A stretch of 64,000 bases of DNA from Floccularia luteovirens (Eukaryota; Basidiomycota; Agaricomycetes; Agaricales; Squamanitaceae), in NCBI GenBank assembly GCA_009739215.1, contig VSJF01000001.1, positions 2,046,001-2,110,000 of the forward strand. The letters are read 5' to 3'. The notes beneath the pieces are model-generated. The model did not search any database. It had not been told where the DNA came from and saw nothing but the letters and a program-made list of their open reading frames with translations. Shown in pieces: positions 1 through 10,934 of the stretch (position 1 is the stretch's first letter; each line of letters starts with the position of its first letter). The position numbers and the translations under genes are program-made.

Positions 1-1275
1 TGAATCTGTATTTGCAACGCAGATATGGGTTGGGCTTGCGGTAGGCTCTTAGAAATTTTATGAGAAGGTCTAAGTGGACTAGAAACAGAGTTGAACGTCC
101 GATAATCGTTTGTGAGGATTTGACCAGGCGACAGGTTCAAGGAAATGGGGGTGGGTTGATGTGGGGTATATACCTGTTGAAAACGATTATCAGTTCAAGC
201 AATCAGATATCACAGTTAAGAAATGTACATGAGTTGTCCCATTAGCTTCAAATGTATATGTCCGCATTTGAGGAGCTTGTACAAGATTTTGGGAAGCATT
301 ACGGTTATCTCTTATAACTCGTGAAATGGCTTCATAAGGCCCTCCATGATGCATGTGCATTCCTAATGGGTTCGTTTCGTCAAGTTCATCAATTCTATCA
401 AGATCGGGTGAAATGTGACGACGACCATCAGCTTGCCGCATCGCCGATGCAGTTGGAGTATCTTCTGCAGTGGTCGCGGGTCTTACAGAAAGACTTGGTC
501 TCTCTAGTTCCCGATGCACTGATGGACTAGAAAAGAAACGGGTCGCAGGTGGACGAGAATCTTGTGTCGGTTTTTGACGGGATTGCTGTGCCTGAGAAAT
601 TGATGTGGCAGGCTTGGGGGGCTCGGTCGTCTCTTTACGGCGCAGCAGGAATCCTGTGAGTTTTTTAGTGTCCTTGTGGGCTGGGGCTGTGTGGATATGT
701 GAGCCAGGATGAGATAGACCCTCTGGGAACCGATTTTGTGGCATTGAAGCGGATGGAGGTGGGTTTAGAGGAAAGGAACGGGGTGGTGTATTTGAAGTGG
801 AAAAAGAGAAAGGGCCACCAGTGCCATCAGTGGACATTGGAGAATTAGGTGGTTGAGGAGGGAGAAAATGGCGGTCAGTGACTAAGTAATGGGAAGGGGC
901 AGTGGTAGAAGAGGACGGCTTGGGACGAGAGGTGTTCAATATAGGAGGATGGCCTGGGGGGTTCACCCAAGTTATTTCGTGACTCGTGACGAAATATGGG
1001 TGTGTCTTGGGGTCAGCTGAGAAAGCTGGGTCGTCTAACTGTCTGAATGTCGACTTCTGCGGGTCTAACTGGCTAGGTGGTGGGGGTACTGTAGAGGGAA
1101 ATTTGAGTACGTTCAGTCTCATGGACGATGTCCCCGGAGTGGTCGACACTAAGAAGCTAGACAGAGCAGCCCCTGTGTTGCAATGCTTATGTCTATGCGG
1201 ATTAGCGCCCCGTTGGAGCGTCACGGGCTTGCTGGGACGGGAATGTATTGATGGCGTCAGATCAACAATTGGCAT
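1..1275 (-). CDS. Disordered conserved fungal protein, 3' end off the window (partial)
   Basis: I do not recognise a function. The start is a true ATG at 1275. The first exon runs to about 283 (331 codons, Pro/Ser rich). A 109-nt intron (GTACAA donor, AACAG acceptor at about 174) then joins a second exon that is still open at base 1, so the C-terminus is missing. Near residues 295-312 there is a conserved-looking block, DELDETNPLG followed by HHGGPYEAIS. It recalls the HHDGPF block of the Pal1 cell-morphology family, and similar blocks occur in Agaricomycete proteins that I remember only loosely. The second exon contains SLNLSPGQIL, which fits the same type of protein. No membrane segment or signal peptide is visible. 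The intron is longer than its neighbours, so that junction is the weakest part of the model. Confidence 0.55.
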
Positions 1276-1507
1276 GGATTTTCAGTGAGAAAAAAAGCGA
1301 AACGTCGTCGTCGTCGTCAGTTCATTCTGCAAACAAGCAGCACTGCTGATTGTAATCATCAAAAAATTCATAAAAATTTATACACGTGTAATACTCTTAC
1401 GTCCGTTCGCTTGACACATAATAATCCTTTATTGAAGTAAAAACAATGGTGGCTGTAATGAGTTCTATATGCTAAGTAATGCTGGTAGTCGTCCATTTGA
1501 TCATATC

Positions 1508-3753
1508 TCAACCACCTCTTCGGCTTGGAAACATCCTTGTGACACTTCCATCAACTATACCCTGCCTAATCGAGGGTCCTGGTAATCGTGAATTCGTGGC
1601 CCTTACAACAGGCTTCGGCAATCCGGAGGACATGCTCGTAGGAACAGACCTCGCAGGAGGTCTAAGCCCTCCAAGCGGCGGAGCTAGCTCTTTCCGTTCC
1701 CTCGCTACAGATGAAACAATATTGTTACTACTAATAGTCGTCACGGGAACGCGACGAGGCCCCACACCAGTAGAGAGAGTGGAAGACCTTTCGATGATGG
1801 TCCCAGCCCTACCTCTCGCGCCCGCACCTACTGTCTTAGACACTACAGGTCCTTCCGAAGCAAGAACCCGACGAGGTCCTGTGCCCGACTGACTTGACAT
1901 CGCCGTAGAAAAGACAGAAGATGATGTGATTGAATTCGAAATAGTTGTTACTGATCTAACTGGCCGAGTTGGAGCAGTGTTGGTGATACAATTATCATTG
2001 TAGCTTCGTCGCACAGCTTGTGGAGGGACCACAGCTGGTGTAGGTGATGTCTTCGACGAGTTCGCATTGGTGAGGGTTTCCGGGGCTGGCGAGCGTGTTG
2101 ACAACACAAGGTGATCTGTGGTGTTGGCCTTCGCCTGTATTACTGGCTTCGTTCGCTTTATTATTCTGAGAGCAGGGACTGGGGGTGGCGGTTGGATGGG
2201 AGCAGCCAACCGAGATGAGCTAGGAGTCGAAAAAGATTGTATAGATCTCGCTTGGGGAGAGACCTTTGCCTGTGCTTTGACTTCTATATTTCCCGACCAG
2301 AGTGACGGTGGGGATTGAGCTATTGCAAATCAGGTTATTAGCTACCACAGCTACATTTCGTTCATCTAGTTATTTATAAAAAGCTTACTTAGGCTGATCC
2401 TTTTTCTGAGTTTCGGCACAATAGACTGTATGGACGCAGGGCTGTTTTCTAGAAACGCCTGAGCCGGGATTACTAGTAGAACTTTAGTTATTCTTAAATA
2501 AATCACCATAAAGACGCTAAACCTTACCTTTCTCAACTGGGCTGTCTGGTAGAGGTACACTCAATGGATCTCGAATATCTGAGCAGAATTAGTTAATTTT
2601 AGTGAGTGATAAAAAAAATTCGCTCACCTTCAGGAGCTCGATGCTCTGTATATTCCGAGGGCAACACTCTGCATTCTTCCCTGCTCCCAAGTTTGTCCCT
2701 CAATACAGCTGCTTCCATTTTTCCCCTTTCAATATTTATGTCGAAGCTATCGTCCTCTTCGAGTTCATTTATAAACAGTTCCATGCCGTTCTTCTGGAAG
2801 AACGAAACTTTGTCATTCAACAAATCGAAAGAGTCAGACTCTAAATGAACTTGGAAAGACGACTGGAGATCTATAGAATGTCGGTTTTTGTCCTGAGATG
2901 AAGTGTTAGGTGGATGTAGTCGTAATCGTGCTTGCTGAGGACTTTGTTTGGTTTCCTGGATATCTTCGCTGGATGGATCGTATTCTGAAGTCGGAGATGG
3001 AGGTGTAATCATGATTGGGGCGTCAACATTAACGACGATAGGACTTGCAGGAGACCGGATAGAATCTGTGGATTGTTCTTGGTTTCCAACTGCAGCAGGT
3101 GAGAGGCAGGAACTCGTATTTGTTGCGTTTGAGGGAGATGAAAACTTCGCATCTGCAAAGGAGATTCCAGAAGTGTTGACTGTATGTATCACTGAATCTA
3201 AAGCTGAATGCTGGAGTTCATCGGAGGTACTGGACGATTCCGTAAACACTGGAGCAGTCAGAATCTTGTATATTTTGGTACGAGGAACTGGAGTGACGTC
3301 GGATGTGCTGGACAGGTCGCTTAGGGGAGTGCGAGGAGGTTTTGTTGGAAGTGTGGAACCAGAACTAGTAGTCTTCCAGTTGGGGGTCGCTGCTTTCGCC
3401 ATATCACGGAATTTTAAGGTGACATTTTCGTCGTCATCAACATCAGAGCTGGCGTCTCTGTCACAGTCGTCATCTAAAGTATCCTCCTCTGTAAGCATTG
3501 CCAAGTCGGACATGTCATCCAAAGTCATGTCACCGATATCTATGAGACGGCGTTTGGGAACATGATGAATAGGCTGAGGCTTCTGATGGGTCCTATTGAA
3601 ATAGGCAGTCATAGTAAGCTCCTCGTTGGGAGGGCTTGAGTTCTCCTTGTCCGAATCAGGAGAAGAAACATTACGAGGTGGAGTGGATGGGTCTGAAGAT
3701 GTGAGGGGGTCGAAGAGACTGAGAACACTGTACCGCGGACGTGCTGTAGACAT
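1508..3753 (-). CDS. Ser/Thr-rich disordered protein, four exons, function unknown
   Basis: Exons are about 3753-2628, 2578-2528, 2472-2389 and 2319-1508, giving 690 residues with phases that agree at every junction. The protein is dominated by Ser, Pro, Thr and Asp. It has an acidic patch around residues 95-110 and many S/T-P pairs that could be phosphorylation sites. The C-terminal exon is basic and glycine/proline rich and ends in PSRRGG. I see no catalytic motif, finger or membrane segment. It is divergent from SLD2: the two ATGs are only about 125 bp apart, so they probably share a promoter. The third exon needs the TACTAG acceptor near 2473 rather than a nearer CAG, because only that one keeps the frame. 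It could be a cell-cycle or nuclear scaffold protein, but that is a guess. Confidence 0.65.
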
Positions 3754-3878
3754 GTTGGTTAAGAAACATTCAAAGTCAAGCTAACCGAACTTCAACCAAA
3801 CTGTTGTTTGTTTACTCGTGTGGACGCGTCTGTGGCTCTTCTATTCCCAGATTCCCTTTACCAACTTCATCCAGCGCG

Positions 3879-5596
3879 ATGTCAGAAGTCGCAAGCGTGC
3901 GTTCTGAAATAAAGAACTGGGAGCGATCTTTTGAGGCTACCAATGGCCGTGAACCTACCGTCAACGATATCAAGAAAGAACCCGCGATCGGTCAGTCCGT
4001 CACCATTGAAAGTTGTTGTATGACTTGACGTTTTCGCAGCTGAGAAATACAAGCTATACAAGAGACTGTCAAAGATCTCGAATGTTCAAAGCACTCAAGA
4101 TCCAACATCTGCTGGTACTAGCACTTACCCATCTAATCCTCCTTCAACACCTCCCAGTTCTACCCGGCAGAGGACGACTGATCACCACTCTGTTCTGTCA
4201 AAACGACGCGACATAGAACGAACTATACCACTGTCTAGTTTCAATCCTTTTTCACCTCAAAAAAAAGATAAAGGCAAACAAAAAGTGCCTGCTTCCTGGA
4301 CGTCTAACCCATTTGCAACGCCAGTCAAAACTAAAGCGAAAGCGAAGCCTCCTAGTCCAAAGCGCCCTCTGTCACCGGACCCGTTCCCAATGATAGATCC
4401 TACAGCTACTTCATCTCAGACATCCAAGCATCCTGCGAGTGCCATTGCCCGTGCTCGTAAACGACTTACGAGGTGAACCTGTCTCTCCATCACCCAATAA
4501 AAATAAACGGCAACGCGAATCTTCCCAGATGTCACTTAGCTTCTCAAGGGTCAGTCTCGATACTGGAAGCAGTGAGGATGATGAAAAGGATATTTTCTAT
4601 GTGGATGACTCGCCTATGAAGGTATCTACAGAGGGAAAGTCATTCAAAGTGCTGTTCGCCGATGCTATTCTACCCAATGGAGATATTTTTGGCACGAAGG
4701 AAGGGAACAACTTTCCAGCAATGTCCATCAGCCCACAGAATCGTGATATGCAACGGACAACTCTTCAGCATCAAACACGAAAGTCTCCCATACGGGCAAT
4801 TAAGGGCAAGTCGTCGAAGAGAAGGAAGTTATCTAATTCATACGGGAGTAGCGCTTTAATGGGGGGGAAAGCATCAGTCACGTCAATGCCACCTGTGAAG
4901 AGCAAGAAGTCTGCTATTTTAGCAGCATCAGCTACATCAAAACGGCCATTGTCTGACACGGAAATAGAGACCGAAGAACACGAAAACCGACCCAAAGTAA
5001 AACCACGTTTGATACCTCCATCACCTCCCCCTGCTGCGTTGTTGTCCAGACCCCAGACAAAGGGTAAAGGCAAAGGAAATACCTCAGGCAAACTTGCAGT
5101 TGGCCAAATGCAACTATTGAATGGTGGAAAATATACTAGCGACAGTGACGAAACAGACGAACTACCCACTAAAGTAAAGATAATAGACCGCACAAGAACG
5201 CGATTAATGCATGTTGCAAATTCAGGATCAGATGAGGATGTCTTCGGATCTGATTTAGGTTATCCACGTTTTACCGCGCCTCATGGTCAACAGCCGACTT
5301 TGGCTCTGAACACAGGCCAAGAAAGCAAATTCGAGGTCGATCTGCCAGCCAAGCTTTTGAATGTACTAGCTATTCAACCCGCGCAATCGACCTCACTACA
5401 TACAAAGCAAGATAAAATTGTAAAGGGATTGATTCATGGACGTAGAGTAAACAACTATGATCCTAATAAAGGAGGTGAGATATGGGAAGTGGGCGAAGAT
5501 GATTTACACCAGGGAGATGATGAGGTCAATAGGCTCATGGAAGATGAGGATGACTGGGAAGGAGAGCCGATACCCTGGGAAGTGGGCGAATTGTGA
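3879..5596 (+). CDS. SLD2: DNA replication regulator SLD2 (with an apparent +1 frameshift)
   Basis: Sld2/Drc1 is an essential CDK target that helps load the CMG helicase at origins. The N-terminus (residues 1-50) shows the family block: a start rich in E and K, then WERSF, NGREPTVNDIKK and KYKLYKRL. The middle has many S/T-P sites (PSPKRPLSPDPFP). The C-terminus has GGEIWEVGEDD and ends DWEGEPIPWEVGEL, the usual Sld2 tail. Exon 1 is 3879-3990 and the intron ends at 4039; the corrected length is about 555 residues. At 4465-4468 the frame breaks. The zero frame reads RARKRL and then stops at a TGA at 4474, while the +1 frame continues as RGEPVSPSP. Removing one base, such as one T of the CTT codon, joins the two halves exactly where the family motif is continuous. 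I am sure of the family; whether the break is real is open. Confidence 0.88.
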
Positions 5597-6157
5597 ATTT
5601 ATACGCCACAATTTTACGTCCATGGTATTTAATTATCTCTTGTCATGTGCCTGCTGATTATCTCAATTTTCAATGCAATCCATAATTTGCTCAACCGTCC
5701 TCATCCCCAACACGGTTATAAGCTTACATTATTGCGGCATCAACAGCAATCATCGAGTTTCAGTAAACCACGGGCGTCTCGCCCAACTACATGTGTCGCG
5801 CCGCGATGCGCCCACGTGACGGTGTTCTACACTGTTACTATCCAGGTTTATCACCACCTCAGGTAATCTCGTTTCATTCACCGTTACCTATCAAAGGTTT
5901 GGTATTCCTATGTGTGTCACAATAGGGACTCTGGCCTTTTCGTACCGAGTGCATCGCACAGCAAGCCTCGTTCCAGCCACATGTACACAGGTATTCCACG
6001 GAAACTTGCAAACTCATTTAAGTGACACCGATCGTATTCAAAGCGAAGGTTGACCACGCCTTGTTGCGTGGCTGAAGTGGCCAGGAGCTGTCACCATACA
6101 GCGTGTCCTCCGCGCAGCATAGTGAATAAGTATCTTTTAAGTCTCGCCTTCTGTGCT
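5597..6157. other. Intergenic, 561 bp between SLD2 and the F-box gene
   Basis: This stretch holds the SLD2 3' region and the upstream region of the next gene, both on the + strand. I find no supported ORF, RNA gene or repeat in it. The TTG-started reading frame at 6050 only extends the F-box gene upstream of its first ATG (6158). Confidence 0.6.
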
Positions 6158-8625
6158 ATGTCTTCCAATTCCCTAGTGGACAACGTCCTCGCATCTATCA
6201 GTAAACTTCGACGCCGCACCAGCCTCCGTGAAAGCCTACGCAGTTTCCGGTCAAACTCCAGCACTGCCAATAGTATTAAAAGTAAGAAAGAAACGAGCAG
6301 TTTGAGAAGAACTTCTTCGTATTATCCGTATTCAGTCTACGAACAAAGAATGACTCCCATCATCCTCCGCGATCCCGAAGCTACCAGGAAGCTCCTGGAA
6401 GCTATACTCGATTCCCCAAACGGCAAGCGTGCGCTCTCCAGACTGGCACGAACATGTCGAGCACTATCCGAACCCGCATTGAATATACTGTGGAGAGACC
6501 TAGATTCCATCGTCCCTGTTATTGGTCTATTCCCCGGACATATATTGAAGAAGGCTCGTAAGCCTGGTTTAGGCTTGGTCAGTTTCGCGAGATCACTCAC
6601 TCAGATTCATTGACTGACAATCAACACTGTCATTAGGCTAAAGTACCCCAGGAAGGAGACTGGAAACACGTGCTAGCCTATAGTGAACGCATCCAACGTC
6701 TCGCTTATGACGAGAACTCAAATGCTGTTGCACCTTCCATCTTCTCCATCCTTGAGGAGTACAGACCTCGTGCATATCTTTTCCCCAACCTTCAAGAGCT
6801 CAGCTGGAAAGTTGAGACGGCAGCCGGCCTGGACCGATGCCAACTCTTCCTTAACCCTAAGTTAGAATCCATAAACCTCGAGGTTGGGACTAAAATTCCT
6901 CACCTTAATACATTCCTTGAAGATATATCTAGTCGTCTGCAATTGGTCGGCTTCTCCTTTGTTTCCCCAACTAGTCTCCCAGATTCTTACACCAAGCTGC
7001 TTCGCCGGCAAAACAAATTGGAGAGAGTCGCCCTCGTTGCTCCAGGAGCTCTTGGTCCGGATGTTGGTCGTCAGGTTGCTTCACTCCCACAATTGAAGAA
7101 CCTCCAACTTGATCTTACCGGTCGGTCGATGATAGCTGTAGAGGGCTTCTTCGACGAACTCGAGCCTCGTTCTGGAGATTCTACTCCTAGCTCTGTCGGG
7201 TCCACTGATAGTGGAGTGTTCTCTGGTGAGGAGCTTGATTTTTCAGGCATCAGAAAATCCGCACTCCGACTCACAGGAGACCTGCCGTCGAAAGGATCTT
7301 TCTCTCAGTTGAGAAGACTACACCTCACAGGAGACGTATCCAACATCGCAGTCTTTATTAAGCATCTCACCTCTCCGTTGGTGCAACTTGAACTCGTCAT
7401 CGAAGACCCTCCCGACAATGCGGACTGGCAGGACCTTTCTAGCTTGATCTGTGAACGTTTCAGCGAGTCGATTCAGTCTCTGCGTATCACTGCGACAAGC
7501 TCGTCTAGATTTGTTGATCTTGTTCGATCTACATCAAGAGCAGAGCCAGCCTCAGGCCGCCTATCCCTCGAGCACTTGACTTCTCTACCAGCACTCACTC
7601 GTCTCGATATCGACCTTCCTGAATCCGTAGTGTTCACTGCGGCTGATATTGCATGTCTTGCCAAGGCATGCCCTAACCTCGAGATGTTGAGGCTATGCCC
7701 GTTGGCGCGGTTCCCCCAAACATCGGGACCTCCGAAGGTCACCCTTGAAGACCTAGCCCCAATAGTTACCGAATGCAAACGCCTCCATACTCTCGCTGTT
7801 GTCTTCAACGCCAAACAAGGAAGTGCAGAAGTTCTCGCATCAAGAACTGCATCATCTCCTTCCCTCCTCCGCCTCCACACAGGCCATTCATGGATAAGTG
7901 ACCCTTTGCAAGTATCTATACTTCTTAGTCACCTCGCACCCAACCTCGAGTCGTTGAAATGGTTCCAAGAGAAAAACAGACCAGGGTTCGTTGAGGCTAA
8001 TGCGAAGAACTGGCAGATGACTTGCGATATTTTGCCCCACCTACAAGGCTTGCGCTCCGCTGAAAGAGCGTTTGCAAAGGCTCCCGTACAGATACGCCCG
8101 AAGATGCTCAACAAGGGTATAGATGCATCCGTGAAAACCGTGAATCGTGGTGTTATCGCCCAGGTGCGAACCGCAGATAGTTCAATTCAATGCACCCCAC
8201 GCATCGTAAACCGAGGAATAGACGCAGTTCCAAAGGCGTTCTCTACAGCTGTGGATGCCACGCCGAGAACGCGGGAAACCTCTATAGATGCAACGCCACT
8301 CACTGTGTCCACAGCAGTCGATGCAAGTGTCTTTGGCGTCTCAAAATCTGTGGAAACCACTCCTATATCCAAAACCGTTACTTGGCCATCGCAACATCTA
8401 TATCTCAGTGGCTATCTACCTTCAGTCCTGGGATTCTTTTCCTTTGCCTATAGAATCTTCATTTTCTTCCCCTTCTCTCTCTCATCCCGAATCCTACAAC
8501 TAGCCCTTGCCCGACTTCCTCATGTACAGAAAAAACGAGGTGACACCGGTAACTCCGTAGCATCAGAGAACACACCATCCTCCACTGTCAACATTCCGCT
8601 AGACACCCTTCAAGTCCGTCAATAA
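6158..8625 (+). CDS. F-box/LRR-like protein with an 11-residue repeat tail and a hydrophobic C-terminus
   Basis: Two exons (6158-6577 and 6637-8625) give 802 residues without a break. Residues about 85-140 look like a degenerate fungal F-box: LLEAILDSPNGKRALSRLAR, then CRALSEPALNILWRDL. Residues about 160-640 are leucine-rich with LRR-like spacing (for example LEMLRLCPLARFP and LHTLAVVFN). Such proteins normally select substrates for SCF ubiquitin ligases through SKP1 and CUL1. The tail is unusual. At 8119-8382 there are eight tandem 11-residue units with a core like VDATPxTxxTS. They are followed by a segment of about 40 hydrophobic residues (LPSVLGFFSFAYRIFIFF and onward) that could insert in or hug a membrane, then a short polar end. 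The F-box assignment is an inference from pattern; the repeat and the hydrophobic stretch are seen directly. Confidence 0.72.
8119..8382 (+). repeat. Eight tandem 33-nt (11-residue) degenerate repeats inside the F-box gene
   Basis: Read in the gene frame, the units begin IDASV, VIAQV, IQCTP, IDAVP, VDATP, IDATP, VDASV and VETTP. Each is 11 residues long with no insertions between units. The nucleotide copies differ considerably, so the array is old or under protein-level selection. Confidence 0.85.
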
Positions 8626-8946
8626 TTATTTATTATCGCAATGACTTTACTTATATATACCTGTGCCGGCACGTATGATCAGGATACCCTACATGCATTC
8701 TCTTACAACACATATGCCTATGCTCATGCCTATGAAATACATGCCTTTTCTTCGCTGCAAGAGATAACATTTTTTAAAAAGATGACTATGAGTGCTTCTC
8801 AGTTTCAAAGGACTAATAGTGTTGCTGAAGTAGATGTAGCTACATGGGGAAAGTTAGCAGGTGAAAGACAAACAAACACCAACATTGTCGCGACGCGTCA
8901 CTTCTCGACTCAGACATCTCGAAAGTCTCCGTCTTGGAATTACATT

Positions 8947-10715
8947 ATGTCCGACAACAAAAAGCAGGAGAAAGACTACACAAAAGAAGTTGATGAACTC
9001 CTTCCAGAGGCAGATGCTCTAGTAAAGGTGTTGTATAACTTTTGAATACTTCCCATGCTTGGTCTAACCTCTTCTAGTCCGGTAAATTGCAAGAAGGTCT
9101 AGATAAAATATTCTCTTTGGAAAAGCAGACTAGAAATGTCAGTGCTATCAGATGTTTACAGTACATCCTGGCTCTTATCTTTCGTTAGGCTTCAGATCTA
9201 TCTTCGACAACCAGGTTGGCTAAAGCTGCTGTACAACACTGCTATGACGCCCGAGATTATACCCTTGTCAATTCTACTTTGTCGATTCTAAGTAAGAAAC
9301 ACGGACAATTGAAAGCCGCGATTCAAGCCATTGTGGAACTCGCAATTTCATGGCTGGATGAAATAAAACAAAAGGACGGTGTCGAAAAGTGGCTGGAACT
9401 GGTGGAAACTTTGCGAACCGTGACGGAGGGAAAGGTATGCGCACCCTGTTAGCGTATAAAGGTGCTGTAACAATTCTCCTATAGATATTCCTGGAAACGC
9501 CCCGGGCACGGGTCACATTAGCTCTTGCACATTACCATGAAGGCTTGTCGAAATCGACGCAAGACCCTAAAGAATCACTTCGAACTGCTTCGGACCTACT
9601 TTCAGATTTACAAGTCGAGACCTACTCATCGATGGAACGACGTGAAAAGACAGAATTCATATTAGAGCAAATGCGACTATTGGTCGGTGTTGCACGGCAA
9701 AAGGATGCAGAAGTAGGCAAGGAAGGCAAGGATTCACTTGGTGGTGGGGAGGGTGAATGGGTAAAGGTTCGTGTTGGTGGAAGAAAAGTGAATGAGGAAT
9801 TCCTAAAGGACAAAGCCAATGAAGTATGTATCTGTCTTTCTGTGATATCCTAAATTGATAAATATGACGCCCAGGATCTAAAACTCAAATATTATGACCT
9901 TATGATCCAACACGCATTACAACATAGTTCTTACTTGGATGTGGCGAAATATTACTATAAAGTTTGGGAAACACCGTCCATTAAGGAAGATGTGAATGAC
10001 AAGGGCAAGTCTGTACGTCAAATCACAGTTCGCAATATTTGATGTCAACTCAACATTACCACAGGCCCTAGAACATATTGTATACTACGTCGTACTCGCT
10101 CCTCACAACAATGAACAGTCAGATATGCTCTACCATCTCTTTGTAGATCCTGCTCTGACGAGGTTGGAGCTCCATTAGTGAGTTCAAAATGATGTTAGCC
10201 AATGGAGACTAACAGTTTTGTGCATAGTAACCTTGTGAAATGTTTCACCACCCGAGAGTTGATGCGATGGCCAGGTATTGAAATGATTTATGGCAGATTT
10301 TTACGCAAAACACCTGTTTTTGAGTCTGAAAAGCGATGGGAGGACTTACATACACGAGTCATTGAACATGTGCGTCACCTAATCCCTATTCCGGCCGTTC
10401 CTGATTAAATTTCTCCATAAGAACATACGTGTTGTCGCACAATATTATACAAGGATCACACTCGTCAGATTAACATCTCTCCTGGACCTTACTTTGCCAC
10501 AAACAGAAGAAATTCTGGCCCGTCTCGTTGTTTCTGGCTCGATATGGGCACGAATTGATCGACCAGCAGGCATAGTGAATTTCCGAAGTAAAAGGAGCGC
10601 AGAAGATGTTATGAATGATTGGAGTTCAGATATGCAAAAACTATTGGGCCTAGTAGAAAAAACATGGATGGGTATGAACGCTGCCCAGGCAGCTCAATCA
10701 CGGGTGAAGTCCTGA
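8947..10715 (+). CDS. RPN5: 26S proteasome lid subunit RPN5 (PSMD12)
   Basis: RPN5 is a PCI-domain subunit of the 19S regulatory particle lid; it scaffolds the lid and contacts the deubiquitinase RPN11. Eight exons (8947-9027, 9078-9137, 9189-9434, 9485-9823, 9875-10012, 10065-10177, 10228-10369, 10422-10715) give 470 residues, the usual length. Family blocks include LPEADALVK, then RLAKAAVQ and EIKQKDGVEKWLELV near the start, YYDLMIQHALQ and YLDVAKYYYKV in the middle, and the PCI region with ELMRWPGIEMIYG and ITLVRLTSLLDLTLPQTEEILA. All introns are about 50 nt with good branch points, and there is no frame defect. It is followed 220 bp downstream by the annexin on the same strand. Confidence 0.95.
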
Positions 10716-10934
10716 TTAATTAGGCATGTAGATAGGAGCGAATAAGCATATATTGTAACACAGCATTTCTCAAGAGCCATGTGTTCCTAGCGTTGTCTGG
10801 TACAGAAACGGAAATGCTCCAAGTACATGCACTATATCTTAAGTTGACCATTGTTTGAAAATGCTATAAAATTGTGATCTACTGTAATCTATCATTAATC
10901 ATTCCAGACTTCAACTTCTCCCACTATATCCACT

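Noticed and set aside
2948..3565. 205-codon frame antisense to exon 1 of the Ser-rich gene
   Set aside because: Shadow of a serine/aspartate-rich exon whose splice phases agree over four exons.
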